The notes: a model not told the origin generated them from the sequence alone. Counted from the first letter of the stretch, positions 52,624 to 63,640 are shown. The stretch: 64,000 nucleotides of DNA from Paracoccus everestensis (GCF_021491915.1 NZ_CP090836.1:854501-918500); one strand, 5' to 3'. Numbers and translations are program-made.

Positions 52624-53883
52624 ATGCTTTCCGTGCTGCGAACCACTTGGCCGCTGTTCCTGGGCATCCTGCTGCTGATGGTCGGCAACGGGATGCAGGG
52701 CACGCTGCTGGGCATCCGCGGCGGGATCGAGGGGATCCCGACATTCCAGATGTCGGTCGCCATGTCGGGTTATTACGCAGGCTTCCTGTTGGGCAGCCTG
52801 TCGGTGCCCGCGCTGATCAAGAACGTGGGCCATGTGCGGGTCTTCGCCGCGCTTGGGTCGATGATCTCATCGGTGCTGGTGCTGTATTCGGTCGAGCCGA
52901 ACTGGATCTGGTGGACGGTCCTGCGGGTCATCATCGGATACTGCTTCTGCGGGGTCTACATCACGTCGGAAAGCTGGCTGAACGCGGGATCCACGAACGA
53001 GAACCGGGGCCAGACCCTCTCGGCCTATATGATCGTGCAACTGCTGGGGATCGTCGCGGCGCAGGCGCTGCTGAACCTCAGCGATCCGGGCGGCTATACG
53101 CTGTTCATCGTCGCGTCGGTCCTGGTGTCCTTCGCCTTCATGCCGATCCTGTTGTCCGCACGTCCCGCGCCGCAGTTCCAGACGATCAAGCGCATGACCT
53201 TCGGTCAGCTTTACCGCGCCTCGCCCTTGGGCTGCGTCGGCATCTTCCTGATCGGGGGGGTCTTTGCGGTGCTGTCGGGAATGTCGTCGGTCTGGGGCGC
53301 CACGATCGGCCTGTCGGTTGCCCAGATCTCGATCTTCGTGGCGGCAAGCTATGCGGGCGGGTTGGTGATGCAATATCCCATCGGCTGGATCTCGGACCGC
53401 TATGACCGGCGCAAGCTGGTGCTGATGCTTTCCGCAGTCGGGGCGGTGACGGGCATTGCCGTCCTTGCAAGTCAGCCCGGCACCCTGGGGCTTATCGTTG
53501 CGGGCGCCCTGATGGGGGGGCTGGTGAACCCGATCTATGCGCTGCTGCTGGCCTATACCAACGACTACCTGGACCAGTCGGACATGGCTGCGGCATCTGC
53601 CGGGTTGTTGTTCATCTATGGCATCGGGTCTATGGGCGGGCCGATCATCACCGGCTGGCTGATGGAAGTGATCGGCCCGGACGGCTACTGGGTCTATATG
53701 GGCGTCCTGCTGGCGATGCTGGCGGTCTATGCCGGCTGGCGCACGACCCGCCGCCGTGCCCTGACACCGGAGGAACAGGGCAACTTCGCCGTGATCACGC
53801 CTAATGCCACCACTATCGCCGTCGAGGCCGCATTGGATGAAAAGCAATCGGACCCCGACAAACGAGCGCCCGACGCGGCGTAA
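52624..53883 (+). CDS. MFS transporter (YcaD/YfkF-like)
   Basis: The 419-residue protein has 12 predicted membrane helices. The first half includes NGMQGTLLGIRGGIEGIP and GYYAGFLLGSLSVPALIKNVGHVRVF; the second includes GGLVMQYPIGWISDRYDRRKLVL, a standard MFS loop motif, and NPIYALLLAYTNDYLD. The tail is polar. The substrate is unknown. It lies 76 bp after queA in the same direction and could be co-transcribed. Confidence 0.88.
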   Translation: MLSVLRTTWPLFLGILLLMVGNGMQGTLLGIRGGIEGIPTFQMSVAMSGYYAGFLLGSLSVPALIKNVGHVRVFAALGSMISSVLVLYSVEPNWIWWTVLRVIIGYCFCGVYITSESWLNAGSTNENRGQTLSAYMIVQLLGIVAAQALLNLSDPGGYTLFIVASVLVSFAFMPILLSARPAPQFQTIKRMTFGQLYRASPLGCVGIFLIGGVFAVLSGMSSVWGATIGLSVAQISIFVAASYAGGLVMQYPIGWISDRYDRRKLVLMLSAVGAVTGIAVLASQPGTLGLIVAGALMGGLVNPIYALLLAYTNDYLDQSDMAAASAGLLFIYGIGSMGGPIITGWLMEVIGPDGYWVYMGVLLAMLAVYAGWRTTRRRALTPEEQGNFAVITPNATTIAVEAALDEKQSDPDKRAPDAA

Positions 53884-53951
53884 CTGGCCTGCTTGTTCCC
53901 CTTTGCGGAATGGTTTAACGCTCAACTATCGTGACCAGACGAGGATAGCTG

Positions 53952-55343
53952 ATGGCCCAGAATTTCGACATGGTGGTGATTGGTGCCGGGCCGGGGGGCT
54001 ATGTCGCCGCGATCCGGGGCGCGCAACTGGGCCTGAAGGTCGCCTGCATCGAGCGTGAGCATCTGGGCGGCATCTGCCTGAACTGGGGCTGCATCCCCAC
54101 CAAGGCCCTGCTGCGATCGGCCGAGGTGTTCCACCTGATGCACCGTGCCAAGGATTTCGGGCTGTCGGCCGACGGCATCGGCTTTGACCTGGAAAAGGTC
54201 GTGGCCCGGTCGCGCGGTGTTGCCAAGCAACTGACCGGCGGCATCGGCCACCTGTTCAAGAAGAACAAGGTCACCACCATCATGGGCGAGGCGCGTCTGG
54301 TCGCCCCCGGCAAGGTCAGCGTCAAGACCGACAAGGGCACCGAGGAAGTCACCGCCAAGTCCATCGTCCTGGCGACCGGCGCCCGCGCCCGCGAACTGCC
54401 GGGGCTGGAGCCGGATGGCAAGCTGGTCTGGAACTACAAGCACGCGCTGGTGCCGCCGCATATGCCGAAAAAGCTGCTGGTGATCGGATCGGGCGCCATC
54501 GGCATCGAATTCGCCAGCTTCTTCAACACCCTGGGTGCCGATACCACCGTGGTCGAGGTGATGGATCGCGTCCTGCCGGTCGAGGACGCGGAAATCAGCG
54601 CCTTCGCGAAAAAGGCTTTCGTCAAGCAGGGCATGAAGATCCTGGAAAAGGCCACGGTCAAGAAGCTGGACCGCAAGGGCGGCACCGTGACCGCCCATAT
54701 CGAAACGGGCGGCAAGACCGAGACGCAGGACTTCGACACGGTGATTTCCGCCGTGGGCATTGTCGGCAACGTCGAAAACCTGGGCCTGGAAGACCTGGGC
54801 GTGAAGATCGACCGCACCCATGTCCTGACCGACGAATATTGCCGCACCGGCGTCCCCGGGCTTTATGCCATCGGCGACGTGGCGGGCGCGCCCTGGCTTG
54901 CGCACAAGGCCAGCCATGAAGGCGTGATGGTGGCCGAACTGATCGCGGGCGGGCATCCGCATCCGGTCAAGCCCTCCAGCATCGCGGGCTGCACCTATTG
55001 CCATCCGCAGGTCGCATCCGTGGGCCTGACCGAGGCCAAGGCCAAGGAACTGGGCCACGAGGTCAAGGTCGGCCGCTTCCCCTTCATGGGCAACGGCAAG
55101 GCCATCGCGCTTGGCGAGCCAGAAGGCATGATCAAGACCGTCTTCGACGCCAAGACGGGCGAATTGCTGGGCGCGCACATGGTGGGCGCCGAGGTGACGG
55201 AACTGATCCAGGGCTATGTCATCGGACGCCAGCTTGAAACGACCGAGCAGGATCTGATGGAAACCGTCTTCCCGCACCCCACCCTGTCCGAGATGATGCA
55301 CGAGTCGGTGCTGGACGCATACGGCCGGGCGATCCACTTCTGA
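53952..55343 (+). CDS. lpdA: Dihydrolipoyl dehydrogenase
   Basis: The 463-residue flavoprotein (E3) reoxidises dihydrolipoamide of 2-oxoacid dehydrogenase or glycine cleavage complexes. FAD motif VVIGAGPGGYVAAIRG (9-24), redox pair Cys42/Cys47 (GGICLNWGCIPTKAL), NAD motif VIGSGAIGIEFASFF, TDEYCRTGVPGLYAIGDVAG, and the C-terminal His-Glu dyad in FPHPTLSEMMHE are all present. No E1 or E2 gene is adjacent, so it may be the shared or second lpd copy. Confidence 0.95.
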   Translation: MAQNFDMVVIGAGPGGYVAAIRGAQLGLKVACIEREHLGGICLNWGCIPTKALLRSAEVFHLMHRAKDFGLSADGIGFDLEKVVARSRGVAKQLTGGIGHLFKKNKVTTIMGEARLVAPGKVSVKTDKGTEEVTAKSIVLATGARARELPGLEPDGKLVWNYKHALVPPHMPKKLLVIGSGAIGIEFASFFNTLGADTTVVEVMDRVLPVEDAEISAFAKKAFVKQGMKILEKATVKKLDRKGGTVTAHIETGGKTETQDFDTVISAVGIVGNVENLGLEDLGVKIDRTHVLTDEYCRTGVPGLYAIGDVAGAPWLAHKASHEGVMVAELIAGGHPHPVKPSSIAGCTYCHPQVASVGLTEAKAKELGHEVKVGRFPFMGNGKAIALGEPEGMIKTVFDAKTGELLGAHMVGAEVTELIQGYVIGRQLETTEQDLMETVFPHPTLSEMMHESVLDAYGRAIHF

Positions 55344-55355
55344 CACCCGTTGCGC

Positions 55356-55380
55356 GGGGCAGGGCTGCAACGCCCGCCCC
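55356..55380 (+). terminator. Hairpin after lpdA
   Basis: GGGGC-A-GGGC pairs with GCCC-GCCCC around TGCAAC (one bulged A), 13 bp after the lpdA stop. No strong T-run. Confidence 0.55.
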
Positions 55381-55392
55381 GTCAATCCTGCG

Positions 55393-55408
55393 TTAACCGT
55401 TTGGTAAC
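55393..55408 (+). promoter_or_regulatory. CtrA-like site upstream of the beta-helix gene
   Basis: TTAA-CCGTTTG-GTAAC matches the CtrA consensus TTAA-N7-TTAAC at all but one position. It lies 45 bp before the start codon, where an activator would bind. Confidence 0.4.
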
Positions 55409-55452
55409 TATCCCTTCACCCATGCGCCTGCCGCGGCTGAAGGAGATAGGTC

Positions 55453-57747
55453 ATGAACATCGCGATCACCAACGGGCTTGTGCTGATGCCACCCGCGTTC
55501 CGGGGTGGGCTGAATGCCTGGTCCACGACGAACGGCACGCCCGGCAGCCCGACCTGGGGATCGGCGGACAACGGCGCCCTTGTCCCGGCGGACCAGGATT
55601 TCGGCACCTGCCTCGAGGTGATGAAGCAGCAGACCACCACAAGCATTCGCTTCAAGGGCGAGACGCCCATGATCCCGGGCGTCTATCTGCGCGTCTCGGC
55701 CCGGATCAAGGCCGTCGCGGGCGCCTTGTGCGGCGCGCGGATCGCAGGATGGGCAGGGGACGGGTCGCGCAACCGCGTCGCCAGCCTGGTCGAGGTCGGG
55801 CCAACCCTGCCCCTGACCGCTTATGGCGAGGTGGTGGAGATCAGCGCCATTGTCGGTGTCGGATCGCGTCGCGGGGTGGACATGGCCTGGGGAACGGCGC
55901 CGGTCTATGGCCATTTCGGGCTGGATCTGGTGGGCGCGAACGGCGGGGCCTTTCGCATCGAATCGATCCGCATCGAGGACGTGACATCGGCCTTTATCCC
56001 GTCGCTGATCGACTGGGTGGATGTGCGCGATTTCGGTGCCAAGGGCGACAACGAGACCAACGACCGCGCGGCGTTCATTGCCGCCGACCAGGCGGCGAAT
56101 GGCGGCTGGGTGGTGGTCCCGGAAGGCACCTTCTTCATCAACGGCGATCTAGGCATCAACAGTCCCATCCGCTTCAAGGGCACGATCCGCACGCCCACGG
56201 AAACGCGCGTGTCCTTGATGCAAAGCTTCGATTTCCCGACCTATGCCGATGCCTTCGGCAGCGAGACACTGGGTATGAAGAAGGCCTTGCAGGCGTTGTT
56301 CGGATATACCGACCATGTGTCGCTGGACCTGTGCGGGCGGCGCGTCGATCTGGAGGAGCCGCTGGATGTCGGCGTCCTGGCCCCCAGCCTGACCGGGTTT
56401 GACAATCGCCGCGTGATCAGCAACGGCAGCCTCAGCGCCAAGCCGGGCGCCGCCTGGGACACCGGCAAATGGACCAGCACGGCGACCTATGACCCCGCCC
56501 AGCCCTTGCGCCTGTCCAACGTGGCCAACGTCGCCGCCATCGAGGTGGGCAGCCGCGTGATCGGCAATGGCGTTGGCCGAGAGGTGTATGTGAACGCCAG
56601 GGACGTTGCCGCCCGCACGCTGACCCTGTCGCAGCCCTTTTACGGCGGGGCGGGGACGCGCAGCTATTCCTTTGAACGCTATCGCTACCTGTTCGACTTT
56701 TCGGGCGTCGAGCAGATGTCGCGGCTGAATTTCGTCGATCTGGACCTGAACTGCGAGGGCGTCGCCAGCGGCATCATGCTGCCCCCCAAGGGCGAGATGA
56801 TCGCGCTGCGCGACTGCTATCTGACCAAGCCCAGGGACCGGGGCATCACGTCCATCGGGCGGGGATGCCAGGATATGCTGGTGGACCGCTGCCAGTTCCT
56901 GTCCAACGAGATGGACCTGCCCGCGCAGCAGCGGAAAACGGTCGCGATCAACGTCAACGCCAATGACGTGAAGATGCGCGACAACCGCTTTGTGCGTTTC
57001 GCGCATTTCATGGTCGCCAATGGCGGCGGGCATATCATTTCCGGCAACCACTGGTTCCAGGGGGACGGGTCGGGCGAGGGACTGCGCTATGCCGGGCTGG
57101 TGCTGACGCGGCCGAATGTGCAGACGACGATCAACGGCAACTACATCGACAATGCGTCGATCGAATGGACCAACGAACACAGCGCCCTGCCGAATTACAC
57201 GGGAGACGAGTTCAGCTTTGGCGGGTTGACCATCAACGGCAACACCTGCCTGTGTTCCAACACCGCCGCATGGTTCACTTGGCTGACCGTGAAGCCCTAT
57301 GGCACGGGGCATTTCATCCACGGGCTGACCGTGACCAGCAATGTCTTCAAGGCGCTGTATGGCGACATCGACCGGATCGAGCGGGTCGATACCTCGATCG
57401 CCGATCTGAACTACAACAATATGCGCAACCTGCAATTCGAGGGGAACACCTTCAACGGCGTGAAAAGCTATGTCTCGAACCCGCTGATGTTGCAGCACAA
57501 CCAGACCTCGGCCTCGACCGCGTGGACCTTGCCGGTGATCGACGGGCTGCCCTTCAAGGGCTGGGCCAAGTCGGTGCAGTCGGTGATCGCGGAATCGGCC
57601 ATCGTCAACGCCAGCGGGGCGCGCGTCGATGCCGCCCCCTGGGTGCAGACCGAAATCGGCACCACCAAGCGTCAGATCCGGCTGAACTGGCCATCGGGGG
57701 TAAAGGGCAAGGTCTCCATCTATGCGAGGATGGACCGCCCGCAATAG
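55453..57747 (+). CDS. Pectate-lyase-fold (GH28-related) beta-helix protein, candidate tail spike
   Basis: The 764-residue protein has no signal peptide. An N-terminal domain of ~185 residues (MNIAITNGLVLMPPAFRGGL onward) is followed by VDVRDFGAKGDNETNDRAAF, the hallmark start of pectate_lyase_3/GH28-related helices. The right-handed beta helix then runs to ~680 with many N-x-x-G turns (GNHWFQGDG, INGNYIDNAS, INGNTCLC). A short C-terminal domain ends it. This layout is common in phage and gene-transfer-agent tail spikes as well as in polysaccharide lyases. GGAG precedes the ATG. A CtrA-like site lies upstream. Confidence 0.75.
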   Translation: MNIAITNGLVLMPPAFRGGLNAWSTTNGTPGSPTWGSADNGALVPADQDFGTCLEVMKQQTTTSIRFKGETPMIPGVYLRVSARIKAVAGALCGARIAGWAGDGSRNRVASLVEVGPTLPLTAYGEVVEISAIVGVGSRRGVDMAWGTAPVYGHFGLDLVGANGGAFRIESIRIEDVTSAFIPSLIDWVDVRDFGAKGDNETNDRAAFIAADQAANGGWVVVPEGTFFINGDLGINSPIRFKGTIRTPTETRVSLMQSFDFPTYADAFGSETLGMKKALQALFGYTDHVSLDLCGRRVDLEEPLDVGVLAPSLTGFDNRRVISNGSLSAKPGAAWDTGKWTSTATYDPAQPLRLSNVANVAAIEVGSRVIGNGVGREVYVNARDVAARTLTLSQPFYGGAGTRSYSFERYRYLFDFSGVEQMSRLNFVDLDLNCEGVASGIMLPPKGEMIALRDCYLTKPRDRGITSIGRGCQDMLVDRCQFLSNEMDLPAQQRKTVAINVNANDVKMRDNRFVRFAHFMVANGGGHIISGNHWFQGDGSGEGLRYAGLVLTRPNVQTTINGNYIDNASIEWTNEHSALPNYTGDEFSFGGLTINGNTCLCSNTAAWFTWLTVKPYGTGHFIHGLTVTSNVFKALYGDIDRIERVDTSIADLNYNNMRNLQFEGNTFNGVKSYVSNPLMLQHNQTSASTAWTLPVIDGLPFKGWAKSVQSVIAESAIVNASGARVDAAPWVQTEIGTTKRQIRLNWPSGVKGKVSIYARMDRPQ

Positions 57748-57755
57748 TCCGCCTG

Positions 57756-57778
57756 ACCGCCGCGCCCGTCGCGGCGGT
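57756..57778. terminator. Terminator hairpin between the beta-helix gene and the PNPOx-fold gene
   Basis: ACCGCCGCG (57756-57764), CCCGT, CGCGGCGGT (57770-57778), followed by TCTTC. It lies between convergent genes and may serve both. Confidence 0.65.
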
Positions 57779-57781
57779 TCT

Positions 57782-58264
57782 TCATCGCAACCCCAGATCG
57801 GCGGGCGTCAACCGGAACGCCGCGCCGAAACCGGCGTTCAGAAAGCCCGACAGCGGCACCAGCCGCCAAAAGCGAAAATCCGGCAGGTCGATAAAGACCG
57901 CTGCCTTGGGATGCGCATCCAGCCAGCGATCCCGCAGTCCGGCAGGATCGTCGATCACATGGGCCGCGACCTGCAAGGACAGGCGCGGCCAGGTCATCGG
58001 ATCGCCCCGATCCCCCTGCGCTTCCACCAGCAGCGCCGCGCGGTCATCGGCGGCCAGCGCATGGCTGTGGACTGCCAGCCCCGACAGCAGCGCAACAGGC
58101 ACGCCGGATGCGTCGATCTGGCAGGCGATCTTGGACAGGTGCGGGTGGCCGGTTGGCCGGTCATTCACCGCCAGCACCGCATGACGCATTGCGGCCAGCA
58201 TCCCCCGCGCGCTGTCGCGGGCGGCGTCGGTGATCGTACGAACGGGATCCTTTGTCATGCGCAA
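57782..58264 (-). CDS. Pyridoxamine 5'-phosphate oxidase-fold protein (HugZ-like)
   Basis: The ~160-residue protein has the split-barrel flavin/heme-binding fold: ARGMLAAMRHAVLAVNDRPTGHPHLSKIACQIDASGVPVALLSGLAVHSHAL resembles the N-terminal strand-turn region, and RLSLQVAAHVID and FWRLVPLSGFLNAGFG follow. HugZ-type members degrade heme, others bind flavins; function here is not certain. Starts at 58264 and 58258 are both ATG. Divergent from acs. Confidence 0.75.
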   Translation of the reverse strand: MRMTKDPVRTITDAARDSARGMLAAMRHAVLAVNDRPTGHPHLSKIACQIDASGVPVALLSGLAVHSHALAADDRAALLVEAQGDRGDPMTWPRLSLQVAAHVIDDPAGLRDRWLDAHPKAAVFIDLPDFRFWRLVPLSGFLNAGFGAAFRLTPADLGLR

Positions 58265-58347
58265 ACGCTGGCGCCGGTCGGCGCGGTTTGCAAGGCTTGT
58301 GAATAATTTACCGCCACGCCAATAATTTCGTCAATTAGTTTTCAAAA

Positions 58348-58362
58348 TTATCGTTTCGATAA
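58348..58362. promoter_or_regulatory. Palindrome in the AT-rich acs upstream region
   Basis: TTATCG-TTT-CGATAA is a perfect 6+6-bp inverted repeat. The spacer 58300-58400 is strikingly AT-rich for this genome and also holds two AATAATTT copies (58302 and 58321), consistent with promoter and regulator sites for acs or its divergent neighbour. Confidence 0.4.
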
Positions 58363-58484
58363 AAACACTTAACAGACTCTCTGCGATGTGATTAACATTT
58401 CCCAGGGCGCGCCGAAAGTCCTGCTGCGACCAGCCAAAAGGCACCGGCCAGCAGCATGGCACGAAAAGCGAGGAGGGGACCACG

Positions 58485-60437
<1,953 letters not shown>

Positions 60438-60618
60438 CGCAAGGGGCCATGCGCGCCCCGCGATGACAAGGCGGCCTCCGAAGGAGGATCGGGTGCCGCC
60501 AGACCCGCCTGACGAGCAATCCCCCGCCCGCGTTTCGGCATCCGAAGCGCGACCGGAGAAGGCTTGACCGTCGGGATCCCATGCCAGCACAGGGGCTGGC
60601 CCAACAGGAGGAGGATTG

Positions 60619-62415
60619 ATGGCTTACGCATCGCCCGACGCGACGACCCGTTCGCGTCCCATGACATCCGAGGAAAAGAAGGTCATCCTGGCCTCGTCCG
60701 CGGGCACGATCTTCGAATGGTACGATTTCTACCTTTACGGCTCGCTGGCCTCGATCATCGGCGCGCAGTTCTTCACGGCCTTCCCGGAAGCGACGCGCAA
60801 CGTGTTCGCGCTGCTGGCCTTTGCGGCGGGCTTCCTGGTCCGTCCCTTCGGCGCGCTTGTCTTCGGGTCGCTGGGTGACATCATCGGGCGGAAATACACC
60901 TTCCTGGCCACGATCCTGATCATGGGCTTCTCGACCTTCCTGGTCGGCCTTCTGCCCGGATATGCGTCCTGGGGGATCGCAGCCCCGATCATCCTGATCG
61001 CGCTGCGGATGTTGCAAGGCCTGGCGCTTGGCGGCGAATACGGCGGGGCGGCGGTTTATGTGGCCGAACACGCGCCGCAGGGACAGCGCGGCTATTTCAC
61101 GGCCTTCATCCAGACCACGGCGACGCTGGGTCTGCTGCTGTCGCTGGTGGTGATCCTGATGGTCACGGCTTATGTGAACGGCAACTATCCCATGGTTCCG
61201 CAACTGGGCCTGGACGGACAGCCGCTGCTGGACGCGACCGGCGCCCAGGTCATGCTGGAGCCGTTCCGGGCCTGGGGCTGGCGCATCCCGTTCCTGGGTT
61301 CGGTCTTCCTGCTGCTGATCTCGCTCTATATCCGCCTGCAGATGAACGAATCCCCCGCCTTCAAGAAGATGAAGGAAGAAGGCGCGCAGTCCAAGGCACC
61401 GCTGAAAGAGGCTTTTGGCAACTGGAGAAACGGCAAGATCGCCCTGATCGCGCTGTTCGGTCTGACGGCAGGCCAGGCCGTCGTGTGGTACTCGGGCCAG
61501 TTCTATGCCCTGTTCTTCATCCAGAACGTGGTCAAGGTCGACCAGTTCAGCGCCAACGTCTTTGTCGCCTGGTCGCTGATCCTGGGCACTGCGGGCTTCA
61601 TCTTCTTCGGCTCGCTGTCCGACCGCATCGGCCGCAAGCCGATCATCCTGGGCGGCTGCGCCCTGGCTGCCGCGACCTATATGTGGGTTTTCCCGATGCT
61701 GACCAGCGTCGCCAACCCGGCGCTGCACGCGGCCCAGGAAACCCCGGTCATCGTGACCGCCGCGCCTGACGACTGCTCGTTCCAGTTCAACCCGGTCGGC
61801 ACCGCGCAGTTCAACAACAGCTGCGACATCGTCAAGGCGGCACTGTCGCGGTCGTCCGTGAACGTGCAGGAAACGGTCGAAGCCCCGGCAGGCACCGTGG
61901 CCTCGGTCCAGGTGGGCGAGACGGTCATTCAGGCCTATGACGGCAACACGCTGACGGGCGATGCCCTGGCTGCGGAAAAAACCCGCTTCACGGCCGAAGT
62001 CAACGCGGCGCTGACTGCGTCCGGCTATCCGCTGACGGCTGCCGACAACACCACCATCGCCAAGGCCAACCACTTCTTCGACATCTTCAACGGGCAGAAC
62101 ATCAAGGTCGTGCTGATCCTGACCTATCTGATCGTGCTGGTGACGATGGTCTATGGTCCGATCGCCGCGCAGCTGGTGGAACTCTATCCGACCCGGATCC
62201 GCTATTCTGGCCTGTCGCTGCCCTATCACATCGGCAACGGCTGGTTCGGCGGCCTGCTGCCCGCGACCGCCTTTGCGATCTCGGCCCAGACCGGCAACAT
62301 CTACGCGGGCCTGTGGTATGCCATCGTGATCGCAGTCATGACGGTGATCATCGGCACCCTGTTCGTGCCGAACGACAGCCACAAGAAGAACATCTTCGCC
62401 GACGACAACGTGTGA
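60619..62415 (+). CDS. MFS transporter of the metabolite:H+ symporter (MHS) type with a large periplasmic insertion
   Basis: The 598-residue carrier has the MHS start SAGTIFEWYDFYLYGSLASI, LVRPFGALVFGSLGDIIGRK, RMLQGLALGGEYGGAAVY and GSLSDRIGRKPIILGG. Most MHS proteins have ~430-450 residues. Here ~120 extra residues lie between two late helices (after MWVFPMLTSVANP, before NIKVVLILTYL), with two cysteines (DDCSF, NSCDI). AGGAGGAGG precedes the ATG. Placement after acs suggests carboxylate uptake; the substrate is not determined. Confidence 0.88.
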   Translation: MAYASPDATTRSRPMTSEEKKVILASSAGTIFEWYDFYLYGSLASIIGAQFFTAFPEATRNVFALLAFAAGFLVRPFGALVFGSLGDIIGRKYTFLATILIMGFSTFLVGLLPGYASWGIAAPIILIALRMLQGLALGGEYGGAAVYVAEHAPQGQRGYFTAFIQTTATLGLLLSLVVILMVTAYVNGNYPMVPQLGLDGQPLLDATGAQVMLEPFRAWGWRIPFLGSVFLLLISLYIRLQMNESPAFKKMKEEGAQSKAPLKEAFGNWRNGKIALIALFGLTAGQAVVWYSGQFYALFFIQNVVKVDQFSANVFVAWSLILGTAGFIFFGSLSDRIGRKPIILGGCALAAATYMWVFPMLTSVANPALHAAQETPVIVTAAPDDCSFQFNPVGTAQFNNSCDIVKAALSRSSVNVQETVEAPAGTVASVQVGETVIQAYDGNTLTGDALAAEKTRFTAEVNAALTASGYPLTAADNTTIAKANHFFDIFNGQNIKVVLILTYLIVLVTMVYGPIAAQLVELYPTRIRYSGLSLPYHIGNGWFGGLLPATAFAISAQTGNIYAGLWYAIVIAVMTVIIGTLFVPNDSHKKNIFADDNV

Positions 62416-62424
62416 TCCCTGCCC

Positions 62425-62445
62425 GGGCCGGGAAACCCCCGGCCC
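62425..62445 (+). terminator. Hairpin after the MHS carrier gene
   Basis: GGGCCGGG (62425-62432), AAACC, CCCGGCCC (62438-62445). It lies between the carrier stop and the receiver gene. No T-run. Confidence 0.5.
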
Positions 62446-62479
62446 GGCATCCCCCTGTTAGTCCAGGAAAGCTTGGCTC

Positions 62480-62842
62480 ATGGCGCGCATTCTTGTTGTC
62501 GAGGACGAGGACAACATCGCCATGGCCCTGGAATTCCTGCTGGCCCGCGACGGCCATGCTCATTCGCGCCATTCGCAAGGCGGCCCGGCGCTGAACGCGA
62601 TCCGCAGCGAACGCCCAGACCTGGTGCTGCTGGACGTGATGCTGCCGGATATGTCCGGTTACGAGATCGTGGAACGGCTGCGCGCAGATCCGGGTCTTTC
62701 GGGTGTGCGCATCCTGCTGATGACCGCGCGCGGGTCCATTGTCGAAAAGCGCCGTGGCATGGCGCTTGGGGCGGACGGCTTCATCGCCAAGCCGTTCGAA
62801 CTGTCCGAACTGCGGGCCGAAATGATGCGGCTGCTAAGCTGA
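62480..62842 (+). CDS. Single-domain response regulator
   Basis: The 120-residue protein is a lone receiver: acidic pair in VVEDEDN, phospho-acceptor Asp in LVLLDVMLPDMSGYE, Thr in LLMTARG and Lys in GFIAKPFE. There is no output domain, so it would relay a phosphate or act by protein binding. The acs-carrier-receiver order suggests a link to acetate metabolism, but no kinase is adjacent. Confidence 0.92.
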   Translation: MARILVVEDEDNIAMALEFLLARDGHAHSRHSQGGPALNAIRSERPDLVLLDVMLPDMSGYEIVERLRADPGLSGVRILLMTARGSIVEKRRGMALGADGFIAKPFELSELRAEMMRLLS

Positions 62843-62845
62843 AAA

Positions 62846-63121
62846 CTATCTACGCCGCTTCCACAGCGACCAGAGGGCCAGCCCGATGGCAATATAGACC
62901 GCATTCACGACAAGTCCGGCCAGCACCTGCGTGGGCAGCGGCTCGGGCCGGGTGGTGGCGCCGGTCAGCGGAATGATCACCGCCACGAAGAAGGCCCCTG
63001 CGGCCAAGGGCAGCAACATCCCCGTGATCGGGCGGTTGCGCAGGGTTGTCAGCAGCAGCGCCACCAGAAGGCCGATCCTAAACACATCCCCGGCTTGTGC
63101 GGCCAGCAAATCACCCATCAC
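62846..63121 (-). CDS. Small membrane protein, unknown function
   Basis: The 91-residue product has three hydrophobic segments (FRIGLLVALLLTTL, MLLPLAAGAFFVAVIIPLTG, VLAGLVVNAVYIAIGLALWS) and a basic end KRRR. Convergent with the receiver gene, 3 bp apart. No family is recognised. Confidence 0.65.
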   Translation of the reverse strand: MMGDLLAAQAGDVFRIGLLVALLLTTLRNRPITGMLLPLAAGAFFVAVIIPLTGATTRPEPLPTQVLAGLVVNAVYIAIGLALWSLWKRRR

Positions 63122-63169
63122 CGATTCCTTTGCATTTTCCGCAACCTAGCCGATTCAGCAAGCCGGGGT

Positions 63170-63562
63170 CTATAAGGGGATCTCGGGCTGGTCGGGGTCT
63201 ATGGGAACCTGCGGGCCATCGGTGCCGCCTAGGTCGCGCAGCGATTCTCCAAGCGGAGGAGGCGGGGGCGCATCGGCGCGGCGGCGGATCAGGATGTCGC
63301 CATTCTCCAACCGCTCGGGGGGCTGGTAATTGCCCAGGTCATCGACCAGAACCGCCAGATCCTGCAGGACCGGCCCCAGATCGGTCAATGCCGCGCCCAT
63401 GCCCTGGCCCAGTTGGCCCAGCTGCGGCCCGAATTCGGTCCACAGGTTGTCGGCGATGATGCCAAGGCCGCGTTCGACCAGGCCAAGCCCGTCCTCGGTC
63501 TCGGGTTGCGCGGCCGCCGGAACGGGTGCCGCCATAAAGGCCAGGATCAGAAGCCGGTGCAT
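63170..63562 (-). CDS. Small periplasmic protein, unknown function
   Basis: The 130-residue product has a signal peptide (MHRLLILAFMAAPVPAAAQ). The mature part contains a repeated Gly/Leu-rich helix (LGLVERGLGIIADNLWTEFGPQLGQLGQGMGAALTDLGP) and an acidic, proline-rich end with DPDQPEIPL. The ATG at 63562 is chosen because GAGGTGACC precedes it. Similar proteins are common in Rhodobacterales, without known function. Confidence 0.7.
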   Translation of the reverse strand: MHRLLILAFMAAPVPAAAQPETEDGLGLVERGLGIIADNLWTEFGPQLGQLGQGMGAALTDLGPVLQDLAVLVDDLGNYQPPERLENGDILIRRRADAPPPPPLGESLRDLGGTDGPQVPIDPDQPEIPL

Positions 63563-63640
63563 GGTCACCTCGCAGGTTTCCCGAACGGTCTGGGGACAGG
63601 TTACGCCCGGCCTCGGTTCCTGTCCACCGGCGCAACGAAA

